From positions 15,384,501 through 15,448,500 of the forward strand of contig OZ005613.1 of NCBI GenBank assembly GCA_963930655.1: a DNA stretch of 64,000 nucleotides, in the 5' to 3' direction. Numbering within the stretch: position 1 is the stretch's first letter; the number at the start of each line of letters is the position of its first letter. A program made the position numbers and the translations under genes. This DNA is from Myrica gale. Its lineage: Eukaryota; Streptophyta; Magnoliopsida; Fagales; Myricaceae. The notes beneath the pieces were generated by a model. The model did not search any database and was not told where the DNA came from. It saw nothing but the letters and a program-made list of their open reading frames with translations. Positions 35,750-46,342 of the stretch are shown piece after piece.

Positions 35750-37128
35750 TGACAAAGGTTCTGCTAAGTTCTTTGAAACTCTAAATGGAGTTCGGCCTCA
35801 ATCTACTAAAAGATGAAGGAAGTGGAGGCCCAAACAACCATGGAAGGGAGGATGCTTACTGATGTGGAGGTTTTCACCCATGTCCTCGGGGATAAAATAA
35901 GGTACGTTAGAGGTTTGGGTGATTCGGTGTGGCAGGTTAGTACTTCTTGCTCATCATCATCGGCGGATATGGCGTGAAGATTGACGGAGACCCAGCTGGA
36001 GTTGGAGCAGATTAGAGCAGACCGTGAGAAGGAGAGCCAAGAACAGATGCACGAGATCCACAGTTTGCAACAAAAGATGGTGGAGATGCAAGAGCGAATG
36101 ACACGATATTTATGTCACGGTTTGTGTCGGGTGCTTTTGACGACGTCGGTGTGTAGTTTTCTTACGTGATCCATATTATTATTTGTTGGTAACAATTATA
36201 TAGAATAACATTTCCGTTCCATGCTTCACTTCACACATTTTCTTTTCGATCGTTGTATATATACATATGTTTTGGTACATTTGAGACTTTAATTTATAAA
36301 TTATTCGCATGAGATGATATTTATTTGGGATGAATTTGCATTGAATTGGTGATAATTAGTAGAATTTTCAAATTTGTTGTAAATCAGGTCACACAGGTTA
36401 GACCTATAATATTCTGGTTCTAACCTGAAAATAGGTTACAACCATAATCTAAGAGGTTTGAACCGGTTCACCGGAAACAGGTTTGAACCACAAAATATAG
36501 GATGGAACCTAAAAGCTGTCCAAACTCTAAATAACAGGTTCGCACCAGTTCAGAGTCGACGAGGTTAGAACCTGAAAAATCAAGGTTCTAACCTAATATA
36601 TTAGGTTCGAACCATAAAGGAACAGGCTCGCACTTCTTCGTGGTGAACCGGTTCTAACCTATGTATTTAGGTTCGAATGCTTTTCTGTTCTAACCACTTC
36701 ATTTACGAGAGAACCATCTGTCGACTAATAGGTTCTAACGTATTTATTTAGGCTCGAACTTATTAAAGCCAACTGGTTCTGACCGGTAAAAACAGGTTCG
36801 AACGCGTTATCTGAACTGGTTCACACTTTTTCCAGGACAGGCTCTGACTAGGTATATGATTAGGTTCGAACCTGTACTGTACAGGTTCGAACCTCTTCTG
36901 TGAACAGGCTCCAACCTCCTCTTTAGGGACGAAGTTAATGGGATCGACAAGCGGTTCAAACCTCAAAAAGATTAGGTTCGAACCTATGCCTTTAGGGACA
37001 AACCTCATTTGTCCGTCCCTAAAAACCTATAGATATACCACCTATAGGGACGGATACGTCCGTCCCTAAAAGGGTTTAGGGATGAATTTTGGATTTTTAG
37101 AGACGGACAACCAAAATTTCTACTAGTG
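35750..37128 (+). mobile_element. 3' part of a CACTA (En/Spm) transposon
   Basis: The right end reads CTACTAGTG at 37120-37128, which reversed gives CACTAGTAGAAATTTTGG, a CACTA-type terminus. Just inside are (TA)GGGACGGAC repeats in both orientations, typical subterminal motifs. Upstream, 35850-36110 on the plus strand encodes a degraded plant CACTA protein tail: EVFTHVLGDKIRYVRGLG, a serine-rich stretch, then the coiled coil EQIRADREKESQEQMHEIHS. The left end is lost. The Gypsy remnant abuts it. Confidence 0.75.
36370..36995. repeat. Array of degenerate GGTTCGAACC palindromes
   Basis: More than twenty variants of AGGTT(C/A)GAACC / GGTTCTAACCT are spaced roughly 20-40 bases apart over 600 bp, in both orientations. 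They lie between the CACTA protein remnant and the CACTA terminus. The simplest reading is a transposase-binding subterminal repeat array, unusually long and palindromic. Confidence 0.75.
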
Positions 37129-37799
37129 TATTTCTAATTGTGCCTAGCAGTTAGAGGCTATTGTTTCATGGATCAACTTTTGTCAGAGGATCATAGATTC
37201 TTTTCTTGTTCTTATGTTTCTTCCTCTCAGGAAGGATGCTTCCCCGCTTTTCACGGGCTGCACTCTAATTTTCCATGAGTTTTTAAGGGTTTTGAGCCTA
37301 AAAAAAAAGAGCTGTGAACATCCGGAGGGGAGTTCCGGAGAATTCCCCCGACATTGGTGATTATTTATGACGATCGACTTGATATCTATATATAAAAGCA
37401 GTAACAATAAATAACAAATAATGGAGACGGGAAAAAAATTAATTGATCATGTATACCTTGGTTTGGTTTTGCCTGTTACGGCAGAAACTTTGGTCCCACT
37501 TTTACGTATTTAAAATTTTATATATGCTTGCAGTTATCCATTTATTTTTGTCCCGTGTATGCAATTTCCTCAAATTAATAATTTTACGCTAGTTTTGTTT
37601 TCAATTGACTGAGAAAAACTTGTTTACAGATTTCATGCTTATAATTAATTAGTGAGTATGCTTCTTAATTTTATATGTTGTGCAATAAGTTGATCAGAAT
37701 GCAACTTATACGTTATTTTGTATATCGTTTGAATGTTATTTCTAATTTATTATCCCTAGAAAACACACACATATATATGTATATTTGGGGCGTGTGACA

Positions 37800-38081
37800 T
37801 GCTGCTTATATATGTTACACGCCCCAACCGAAGTCCTTCCAGAAAAACTCTAATTTTGATTTCTCTCTCTCTCGAGCAAGAACGCAAGAAAACTCTCCAA
37901 AGCTCTCCAGGAGTACTTACGACTAAATAATCAAGGTAACCATCTGGAACTTTCTTCCCCTCTCAAGTCTCAACTTTGTTTTTTTCTCGGTTCTTTCTTT
38001 TTCTTATTGTTCTTTTATCGGTTCTTTCATGATTTGATATGTAAATATGTCAATACATGCAGGGATTTTTAGGTGTCATCA
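37800..38081 (+). promoter_or_regulatory. Promoter, leader and leader intron of the intact family member
   Basis: TTATATATG at about 37806 is a TATA-box candidate. A CT repeat lies at 37862. A leader exon ends AATAATCAAG at 37935, followed by a GT-AG intron, 37936-38062 (TGCAG end), then a 19-base second leader piece. The same block, including 300 bp or more of upstream sequence, recurs before copies C and D. This shows that the family spread by DNA duplication and not through spliced RNA. Confidence 0.6.
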
Positions 38082-39305
38082 ATGGCTGACAAAGGCAAGT
38101 ACGACGATCTTCGTCGTATAATCTCAAAGGAACCTGCAAAGCTGCAGGATTACATCGTTTCACTGGACAAACAGATAAGTGAACAGATAGTTCATCTTGT
38201 GAGCACACAAAGTGAAGAGGAACTCGTGGCTCTGATGGCTGGGCCTGAAAAAATGCAGAAAACTCTCGAGAAACTCAAGAAGTTTATGCTTGAGAGCTTG
38301 AAGGAAATCTTTGCAACAGAAAACGCAGTGAAAGATAGCTTGAATGAGCGGCAAATGAAGTTCGGATTTTCTGTGGATCTCGGTGAGCCAGAATCGTGCG
38401 GTAAAGATGTAGAAACTTATCAAAAGAACTCTGAATTAGAAGCCAAAGAATCCCGGAACGAGGGGGTCCTTGAGAAGATGATTGAGTCCGGACTGTCCCA
38501 ACAATCTGCAAGACTTAAGCTGGAAGTATATGCCAATATTGAGGCTTCTGAACAAAAAATTGAAGAACTGATGCATGAGTGTAAAGAAGGGTTCAAGAAA
38601 GATTCTGACTCTGGGAAGAAAAGTTTGAAGGTATTCTTGAAATCGTGCAGAGGATTATTAGATCATCGTGAAGAAGTGAAAGCTTTGAAAGCGATCGACG
38701 TGAATGCAGGCGGTTGCGGGAATCGGCTCTGTTGCCTGCTGATTGATTTTCTGTTCATGATGTCAAGGCAAGAAAACTTGGCAGCAAAGATTGAAAGGCT
38801 CAGATCTGCGTTGAGATGCGTAGCAGAAGATAAGAATTCCATTTTCATCGTCCAGCTTTTCAACGCACTAGAAATGGTTGCCATCCAGTTTAGACGAATG
38901 AAAACATTCGAGGTGACGCGGAAGAAGAATTTGGAAGCTATGAAGAACCCAGAACTCGATGACATGGCGTCAAACAGAAAAAGCACACCAGAGGAACTTT
39001 CTGAAAATTTCATTGAGAAAATTCTCTATCAACTCCTTGATCAATTCGTCATGGTAGCTGCACAGTTGGAATCCATCGCGAGTCATCCCAGTCTAATTCC
39101 GGCATGGCAGATGCCAAGGAAAGAAGAAGTGTCAAGGCTACAAGGAGGTCTCACGCAATGTGAGAAGGATCTGGAATGGATAAAGAGTTGTATCAGCAAC
39201 ATAGAGGCAGTGGCGATTACACTCTTACCTCTTAATGATCCGAAGACGAGGGAAGTTCGGCGCATGCAAAAATTCAATATACAAGGTGGTCCCAATTTTG
39301 TCTAG
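38082..39305 (+). CDS. Intact member of an unrecognised amplified gene family (407 aa)
   Basis: A single open coding exon from ATG at 38082 (MADKGKYDDLRRIISKEPAK) to TAG at 39305. An in-frame GTG nine bases upstream is not a plausible plant start. I do not recognise the family. The protein is charged and predicted mostly helical: residues 1-110 look like coiled coil (KQISEQIVHLVSTQSEEEL, KTLEKLKKFMLESLKEIF), the middle is acidic, and the region around residue 210 has a cysteine-bearing hydrophobic stretch (GGCGNRLCCLLIDFLFMM). The last 100 residues repeat LL/VA heptad-like patterns (ILYQLLDQFVMVAAQLESIA). No signal peptide and no catalytic motif are seen. AATAAAATAA at 39411 is a likely polyadenylation signal. 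At least eight degraded relatives lie in the window. Compared with copies D and H, this copy has two extra bases near KDSDSGKK, so either it or they carry a frame change there. Expression is unproven. Confidence 0.7.
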   Translation: MADKGKYDDLRRIISKEPAKLQDYIVSLDKQISEQIVHLVSTQSEEELVALMAGPEKMQKTLEKLKKFMLESLKEIFATENAVKDSLNERQMKFGFSVDLGEPESCGKDVETYQKNSELEAKESRNEGVLEKMIESGLSQQSARLKLEVYANIEASEQKIEELMHECKEGFKKDSDSGKKSLKVFLKSCRGLLDHREEVKALKAIDVNAGGCGNRLCCLLIDFLFMMSRQENLAAKIERLRSALRCVAEDKNSIFIVQLFNALEMVAIQFRRMKTFEVTRKKNLEAMKNPELDDMASNRKSTPEELSENFIEKILYQLLDQFVMVAAQLESIASHPSLIPAWQMPRKEEVSRLQGGLTQCEKDLEWIKSCISNIEAVAITLLPLNDPKTREVRRMQKFNIQGGPNFV

Positions 39306-40080
39306 ATCATAGGTTGTTTGTACACGTTGATTGCTCGTTGTTTCATGCTGCGATATAAAGATATTCCAAGAGATCAGCGCTAGCTGTATTTTGTTGTACG
39401 TCGATCATGCAATAAAATAATTTGGATGATTCAATAAAGTCTTTTGATGGTTGTTGAACCAATGCTGATAACTCTAGCGGAAGTCAAACCATCATAATTT
39501 TGAGCCTATGGTTTTTAGGCATGATATTGGAGCTCTTGAATCTTATGGTGATCGGCTTGAATTGGAACCGGGCCGGGCCAATTGTCAAGGAACATAAGTG
39601 ATAAGCCTTTGTAGTTAATTAGATTATTCACTAGATAGTTACCATGTTTGCTTTCGGACGATATAGTTTAGAATATTTTGACAAGGAACAATTGGTTGAT
39701 TGTTGGCACAAGATGCTGCAATTGAGGCACTCCTGGACCTTCTGGTTCGACGACTCCTCCGCCAAGTTATAATCGAAGAGTTCAGTAGGTATAATATTTT
39801 TTTTTTCTGTACAAGGTATCTAGCTATGCAGTTTGTTTCGTTTTTGTTCTGATTGATCTTCGTTTTCTTGCTCAGAGTGTGAAAGATCTGAATTAACTGG
39901 AGATATTTGGGTCTTGAATTTCAACAAGGAACTTTTTTTCTGTAGACATTTATTATTAGCTTCTACTCCTGGTTGCTGAGGTGCAAGGAGGAATGTGGAG
40001 TTTGGAATTTAGTGTTATTTATGTCCTCTACATGTTTCAAGGGAATATGGAATTAGTTTGCTTGTGGCACATCTCGGTAA
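39306..40080. other. 3' flank of the intact family member
   Basis: The first 150 bp is 3' UTR, also conserved at copy E (GCTCGTTGTTTCATGCTG). Around 39,705-39,790 a short open frame, DAAIEALLDLLVRRLLRQVI, looks exon-like before a GT, but I cannot assign it. Nothing else is seen before the Pack-MULE. Confidence 0.4.
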
Positions 40081-40089
40081 AGCTTTGCA

Positions 40090-41439
40090 GGGTTTGGATT
40101 CAGTCGAAACCGTACGGGTCCAGACACATCCTGACCCACGGTATGGATTTAATCTCTCAGATCCATCGATAGATAGGTTATCACCTCATTTAATGAGGCC
40201 TATCTATGTCACCTCAGCTCGAGCGTCAGGCCCCCCTTTTTGGCCTCTATAGCTGTACCAGTCAGACCACTATAATTTAAGTGATATCATATCTTCTACC
40301 GCTACGATGCGAATACTTCAAACCCATTAGAGAGGCTCGTTTCAAAACCATTTCAAAATCTATTTTGAAATCCAGACCAAATCCCTCAATCTCTACCCCT
40401 CTTATAATCTTAAACATTCTCCTCCCAAAAGAAATGCAAGGCCAACTCATTTGGTTGCCTTAATATTCTTCTCGAGTCATTTCTGACCCTTCTCTCTCAT
40501 ATGAGAGATCTAACGAGATTTTATCCATTTTTCTCACGTCGTCAAAGAATATGTAATCGAGAGCCTATCCTCATGAGCCTTTTTCTCAATGTTCAACTGT
40601 GCCCGAAAAAGTTCCAGAGGAAAAAAAAATGCAACTCTGTTCCTCACCCATAAAATGGAACCAGGATTTTTCTTTCCATTTCACTTTGTTTTGAACCCAA
40701 CAAAGCCCTCGCCACTTGATCCAACATTGAGTATATTTCTCCCATTTTGGGGTGAGACGGATCTCCAACAACAAACTTAATGACAACCCCATTAACCTCA
40801 ATTGAAGTAAACCCAAGCACTTTTTTTACTCCCACTCTTATTTTCCTTCTCACTTGTGTTACGTCTTCCCATCTGTCTGCAGAGGCGTAGATATTGGCAA
40901 GAAGTGTGAATATTCGAATTAGTTGACTCAATTTTCACTAACCGTTTACCCATCTGTTCACCCATCTCAATATCGCCATGGACTCTGCAAGCACTAAGCA
41001 AAGAACCATAAAGTGGAACTAGAATCTCATTATTTTCTTTAGGGACTTTCTCTATCAATTCCTCAGCCTCATCCTACCTTTTTTAGTGGCTTTTGTTAGT
41101 TTTATGGGTGGCATTTGGTCTGGATTTCAAATAGATTTTGAAATGAGTTTTGAAATGGTTTTGAAACGAGCCTATGTAATGGGTTCGAAGTGTTTGCGTC
41201 GTAGCGGTCGGAATTGTGGTCGTATATAAATTATAGTGGTCCGACCGGTACAACTGTGGAGGCAAAAAAGGGAGACCTGACTTGCACCTGACCGGCTCAG
41301 CCAAGAGGCAAGCTGAGTCGATTATAGATAGGCCTTATCAAATGAGGTGACGGCCTATCTATCGTTAGATTTGGAGGATTAAATCCAAACTATGGGTTTG
41401 GATGTGTCTAGGCCGGAAGTCCGGATTGAATCCAAACCC
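40090..41439. mobile_element. Pack-MULE: Mutator-like element carrying a PPR gene fragment
   Basis: An exact 9-bp duplication, AGCTTTGCA, lies at 40081-40089 and 41440-41448. The 1,350-bp element has inverted terminal arms of roughly 300-330 bp (40090 to about 40392, and about 41108 to 41439), both starting GGGTTTGGATTCA and sharing CAGACCAAAT at their inner ends. Long inverted arms plus a 9-bp duplication identify a Mutator-like element. There is no transposase. Instead the centre (about 40600-41062) is a host-gene fragment. Confidence 0.9.
40600..41062 (-). pseudogene. Captured fragment of a pentatricopeptide (PPR) protein gene
   Basis: The minus strand encodes ELIEKVPKENNEILVPLYGS and LLSACRVHGDIEMGEQMGKR. 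After a frameshift near 40,930 it continues LLANIYASADRWEDVTQVRR, FTSIEVNGVVIKFVVGDPSH and KMGEIYSMLDQVARAL. This is the E/E+ region that follows the PPR array in plant PLS-class organellar RNA-editing and processing factors. There is no start and no PPR array, and the frame is broken. It is a fragment carried by the Pack-MULE. Confidence 0.85.
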
Positions 41440-41810
41440 AGCTTTGCATTCATTCTGATTCAAAGTTTTGTTAACAGATTGGAGCACTTTGGTTTTTTTT
41501 TTTCATTTGAAGCCACCGCTTCTTAGTTTGTATTTTGTGGTACAGTGGTAGTCTCCAGCATAGGTTTTGCACGACTTTGACAGTGAAATAGGTTGGGTTT
41601 TCTGGAGATAGACGAATCTCGCATGCAAAACCTTGATTTTACGTTACTTATTCTGCCTTGATTTTTTTTGTTCAGTTATGGTAGTTGACAACAGAATTTT
41701 GTTTTGCTCCATCGGCCGCTTAATTTGTTTTGCTGGCCACCGTTCAAATTTAATTATATGGAAGTTATTCTTTTGATAATTGTTTATTTTCTCGTCCAAT
41801 TCATAAACAA

Positions 41811-43040
41811 TTTTTTTTGGGTAAGTGGTAAGATATATTCTAAAAAAGTTCGTACATAGTCACGGACAAGCCCATGAGTCTAACAAAGCAGCACAAAGAA
41901 CGCAAATAGCAAGAAATCATACAACATAGCAAGAAACAAAAGATCAGCAAAAGATAATCAGCAAAGCCTACGGGCATCCACCAAATCTAACAACAGTGAC
42001 TAGATTTGCCCTCAATACCGCTTTAAAAATACCAGATGCAAGTCTGCCCTTCACCATATTCAGGATGTCCCAATAAACTTCTTCCAATTGTGTTTTCTTC
42101 CTTGCATATACTATAACATTTCTTCCCCTCCAAATGGCATAGACAATAGCTGCAAAATAGAGCCTATGTACAGTAGCCACCAACTTTTTCCCTATAAAAT
42201 TGGCAGTACACCAAGCCACAATTTCCTGCCAGTTGCAACTAAAGAACAAATGGTTCACGTCCTCAACTTCCAGATCACACAACACGCATTGAGACTCATT
42301 AATAAGGCCCATAGCGACTATTCTGTCATGAGTATAAAGTCTATTGTGGATTGCCAGCCATAAGATAAAGGAGCACCAAGGAATGCACCCACTGAACCAT
42401 ACCAGCGGATACCAGTCAACTGTGTCATGAACCCCTTGAAACAGTCGAAGAGCACTAGATGTAGAGAACTTCTCGTTTGTAGTCAAGGTCCACTTAATCA
42501 CATCATGGCGCATGGGATTGGGCTTCAGCAAGGGAAGGGTAGCAGTGTTCACTGATCACCAAAAGGGACCTCGCGGCCAAGACCAATCACCCCCTTAATT
42601 ATGTAGCTCACTTTAGCAAATAAATCCACATCTCCCCTATCAGTTTTGAAAAGCAGAGTGCCCATCGGATGCCAGTTATCAAACCAAAGAAAAGTAGTAG
42701 AACCATATCCCACAACATATTTAAAATGTTCCCTAACCATAGGTCACAGCTTCAAAAGCTTTCGCCAACTCCAACAGCACTCCCCTGGAGGCCGAATATC
42801 CCAGATGGATCTACCTCTAATAAGGTAAGTTCTAGTCCACAATACCCAAATGGAGTCTTTGGTACCCGTGACAAGGTTCCAAAGGTGTTTAGAGAAGGAC
42901 ACGAAATTCCAGCAAATAAGATTGGGAAGGCCGAGACCTTCTTCCTTTTTGGGCCGACATACCTCATACTAAGCAACCTTTGCACCTCCTTTGCCCCGTT
43001 CAATGCCCTTCCATAGTGATAAACAAATTCTCTACGCATC
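41811..43040 (-). mobile_element. 5'-truncated LINE fragment
   Basis: Minus-strand frames 43039-42549 (FVYHYGRALNGAKEVQRLLS, VVGYGSTTFLWFDNWHPMG) and 42552-41968 (RLYTHDRIVAMGLINESQCV, then CDLEVEDVNHLFFSCNW) match the C-terminal part of a plant LINE polyprotein, including the zinc-knuckle-like zf-RVT module. A T run at 41811-41818 marks the poly(A) end. It differs from the LINEs in the Prp39 introns and belongs to another lineage. Confidence 0.85.
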
Positions 43041-43354
43041 CAGAGCTAAACATCTATTAATCCCAGATTCGATCTGATCAAGAGTGCAAGGAATGATTAT
43101 GCATGCAGAAGCATTAATGAAAAGTACGCGTAGCTTCTCACGCACCCAGATCACTCGTGCCTTATTTAATTTGAAATTAACAATATTCAAATACAGAGTT
43201 TGAAACTCGAAACAGCAAAAGAAGATGGGGAATTCTCTGTACAAATCCTAACTAACTTAATTTATCTATAAAAATCAGCTCATTTCCTTGAGCTTTTATT
43301 TGAAGTTGATAACGAATCAAGCTCGATGTGCATCGTGCCCTCATGAAAAACCTA

Positions 43355-43510
43355 AGTTGGTGCACACAAGTTCAGACTGTCCCGACAATCTGCAAGACCT
43401 AAGCTGGAAGTGTACACCAATATTGAGGCTTTGAACAAAAATGGAGGAACTGATGCGTGAGTGTAAAGAAGGGTTCAAGAAAGATTCTGACTTTGAAGAA
43501 AAGTTTGGCG
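43355..43510 (+). pseudogene. Fragment of the unknown repeated family (copy H)
   Basis: Matches the middle of the intact copy, from the region encoding SGLSQQSARLKLEVYANIEA to KEGFKKDSD (GTAAAGAAGGGTTCAAGAAA), with frameshifts (one base lost in GCTTTGAACAAAAATGG). About 230 bp downstream is the GGCCC-rich repeat. Confidence 0.75.
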
Positions 43511-43739
43511 GAGTTCTGAAAACATACTAGTTTCTCAATCAATAATCATATTTCCTCCATTCGGATTTCTTCAGTTCTCTCTTCAATTTTGTAAGTATCT
43601 CTCCTGACAGCTAAACCAATTGGGGATATCCATAGCCGTCGTTAACGGCCGACAAAATATCCACTAGAATATATTAAGCGGATCTCAGGAGCCGTTTGGC
43701 CCCATTTCTCCGGCAAAGGATACCGCTGCTGAGCGGCGT

Positions 43740-43923
43740 TGTGTTTGCAAAGATCTTGGGCTAATTTCAGTGGTTTGTAAGGGCCTAGAACCTGTTGTGG
43801 TGGTTTATGAGGGCCTCGGTCCTACAAACCGAAATAGACTTAAGTTTCTTGAAAACCAGTAACATAGGCCGAAGCCCATATCTGTTGTTTTTCAGGGCTT
43901 CGGGCCAGTTAGGCTCTAAGGCT
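43740..43923 (+). repeat. GGCCC-rich dispersed repeat, copy 2
   Basis: Same repeat as 29035-29247 (CTAATTTCAGTGGTTTGTAA, TCCTACAAACCGAAATA, AGCCCATATCTG), with a small internal difference. It is interrupted at its right side by the hAT element at 43932. The sequence after that element (TTATTATATTTTAGTTA at about 46,567) continues as in copy 1 at 29,264. Confidence 0.8.
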
Positions 43924-44733
43924 CCGTCGAGTAGGGTTGTTCAACTCGGTGTAGGTGCCGGTTTTGGCCAAAACCGGCACCTACACTGGATATGCCGGTT
44001 TTTTAAAAAATGTCACCTACACCTACACCGTTAAGGGCAAAAACCGGCCCTTAGCGGTGGCGGTTTCCGGTAATCCTACATTCATATTGAACCATTTTTT
44101 TAACATATTACGCACTTAGAAAATATAAACTCTACAACAACTGCACATGTAGAAGCACTTGTATTTTCCAACAACTGCACATGTAGAAGCACCAACAGGT
44201 TGTATAATTAAGTCCCAACATGCTTGACAATCCTTTGGTTAGTTTCCTCCATATCATGACTTGAAGTAACCATTATTTTCTCCAACCCCCCTCCCATTTC
44301 CTTGAGACCCGTTGCTTTCTTCTCTTTATTTATTGCAATCTTCTTTTAAACCAAAAGGCCTTCAACCTTTCTATAGACTGAAAAAAGGGACAGACATGTC
44401 TTTGGCTCAGGTAAAATAGTTACCCCATTCTACTACCACATGGATAACTCTGTTGGTCACTAGAAAATTTCTTGTTCTATTTAAATTTCATTAGTTGAAT
44501 GAAAGGAGAAAATCAGTGCAGAGAACCGAAAATATAAGGGTGATGAATATACCGGTTTGACTTCACCATTCCATGCGCAGTGAGTAGCCAAAAATCCATA
44601 CCACATTTCCTGTTAGGAAAAAAATAGACAAAACAAGTCTTAATGGCAGCAACAAAGACAAAGAATTACAAACTAGAACAGATGTAGAATCAATGGGAGA
44701 AAGGAAAAACGAAAGAATAGAAAATGCAGTAAC

Positions 44734-45996
44734 CTCAGTCCATTTAACAATAGGTTTCCCAGCACGACCAGCTGAGCGACTGCAGAGAAATAACATGCCA
44801 ATGTGAAAAGCTTAGCTCCTCGTCAAGCAATTTTAGACAATAAAATCACATAAATATCACAACTCTTACCAATTTCACAATTCAATTAAAGCTACTAAGA
44901 GGACTCACTTAAACTTTTGCGCAATTTTTTGACAAAATTCTCTGTTCAGCAGCGGTTCTTCTGATTCATTCAGCAAATTCTCCATTTTATCAATCTGTTC
45001 GCAAAGATAGGGACGTGTAAAATGACAATATTTTCAACATTAAAAAGCCTTGACGGTAAGGACCTTCAGCTTTTTAAAATGCCTAAAATATAGAATTGAC
45101 ACTGATCAACTCAAGAGGACAACTAAGCTAAAACTTGTAGCAATTCTTTGAATCTGTTCACAATTGAAACAGATTCCAACATTTTCGTTTTTGCATTATG
45201 ATATAGAAAAGAGCCTGTATTGTATAAATCATGAAACCCATTATGTCCATGCAATTATTGATATGCACGAGAACGCTAAGTCAAATTTTAGCTAATCCCA
45301 ATTTCCATAGGATTAAGGCAATTAGTCAGTGTTCACAAGTTCTCTGTCAAGCAGAAGGTACCATTTAAGATACTGTGATCACAGATCCAAGGCTCTGCAC
45401 GTATATGACAACACCTTGTGATATGTAATCTCTCAAATTTGAACTCTGTTTCGACCAAACTTCAATTATTACTACTTTACCTAAAAATATTATGCATAAG
45501 AACCCACATGGAAATACGGGATTCTCATAAACACCCAGTCAGACCAAAGAGAATTTAAGAGCTAACTCAGATACCCATGTTGCTCTACTAAATGGAGCTG
45601 CAAAAGTTAGGGCATTCGTAAAAGACAGTCCAAAGAGGATTCTTATGTTTTGAAATGAGTATCAACTTGGGTTAGAGCCTAAACATGAATTAACAACGTC
45701 ACCCCGAGAGAAATTTCATTTTAACACCATATTCAAGTTAAGTTAAAAACGTAGAAAGGGCATTTCATCCCATACAATCTTTCATATTTGTGCATATTAG
45801 AGACAACCTCCGGTATAGGTTCATGATCGCAGAAATCAATCAATACACAGATAAAGAACAACGTAGATTATTAGGGAAACAAACCTACAGTGGCTTTATA
45901 GACCAGACATAGGCAATGAAAAGAAGGGGCAAGGATTACCTCGGCCTTTGTAAAGCCAGAAAAAATCGGCCTTTCTCTGGGACGAAGACGGTCCAT
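44734..45996 (-). pseudogene. Captured 5' exons of an SHH1-like (SAWADEE homeodomain) gene
   Basis: Exons on the minus strand are 45996-45940, 44994-44909 and 44779-44734, with GT-AG junctions. They join in frame without stops into 63 residues: MDRLRPRERPIFSGFTKAE, IDKMENLLNESEEPLLN, REFCQKIAQKFNRSAGRAG, KPIVKWTE. This matches the start of the homeodomain of plant SHH1/DTF1, a reader that recruits Pol IV for RNA-directed DNA methylation. A leader with an AAACCCTA motif precedes the ATG. The third homeodomain helix and the whole SAWADEE domain are missing. A possible further exon (EMWYGFLATHCAWNG, 44,611-44,565) does not match SHH1. It lies wholly within the hAT ends, so I read it as captured host sequence. 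Gene identity rests on my memory of the family. Confidence 0.75.
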
Positions 45997-46313
45997 GAGC
46001 TCTCTATATCTCTGTCTCTTTTTCAACCTTACCTTTTCCTCTATCAAAAACCCTAACTCCGAATATTCTGATCTCTCACTCGGTCGCTCTTCCTCAGTTC
46101 CTCTTCTCGGCCCTTGACGTCCGAATGAATGACGCTGTCAATGTAACAAGAGATAGATAGAAACTAATTGCAATATGCATGAGCTACTTGGACCGGAGCT
46201 CGGTGAGTGGCTAGGCGCAGGAGAGGGAGGGGAGGGGGATAGAGACGCTCGCCGGGGGGGAGGGGTGATGCAAAGAGATTTAGGGTATGAATGGGGAAAT
46301 GAAAATCGGGAGT

Positions 46314-46342
46314 GGGGGGGGGGGGGGGGGGGGGGGGGGGGG
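46314..46342 (+). repeat. Run of 29 consecutive G
   Basis: An uninterrupted G homopolymer inside the hAT element, able in principle to form G-quadruplexes and prone to length error in sequencing. Proline- or glycine-rich open frames around it are artefacts of the run. Confidence 0.9.

Noticed and set aside
38073..38081. GTG as start of the intact family gene
   Set aside because: ATG at 38082 has a good context (ATCAATGGC) and is conserved in copies B and C. GTG starts are not expected in plants.
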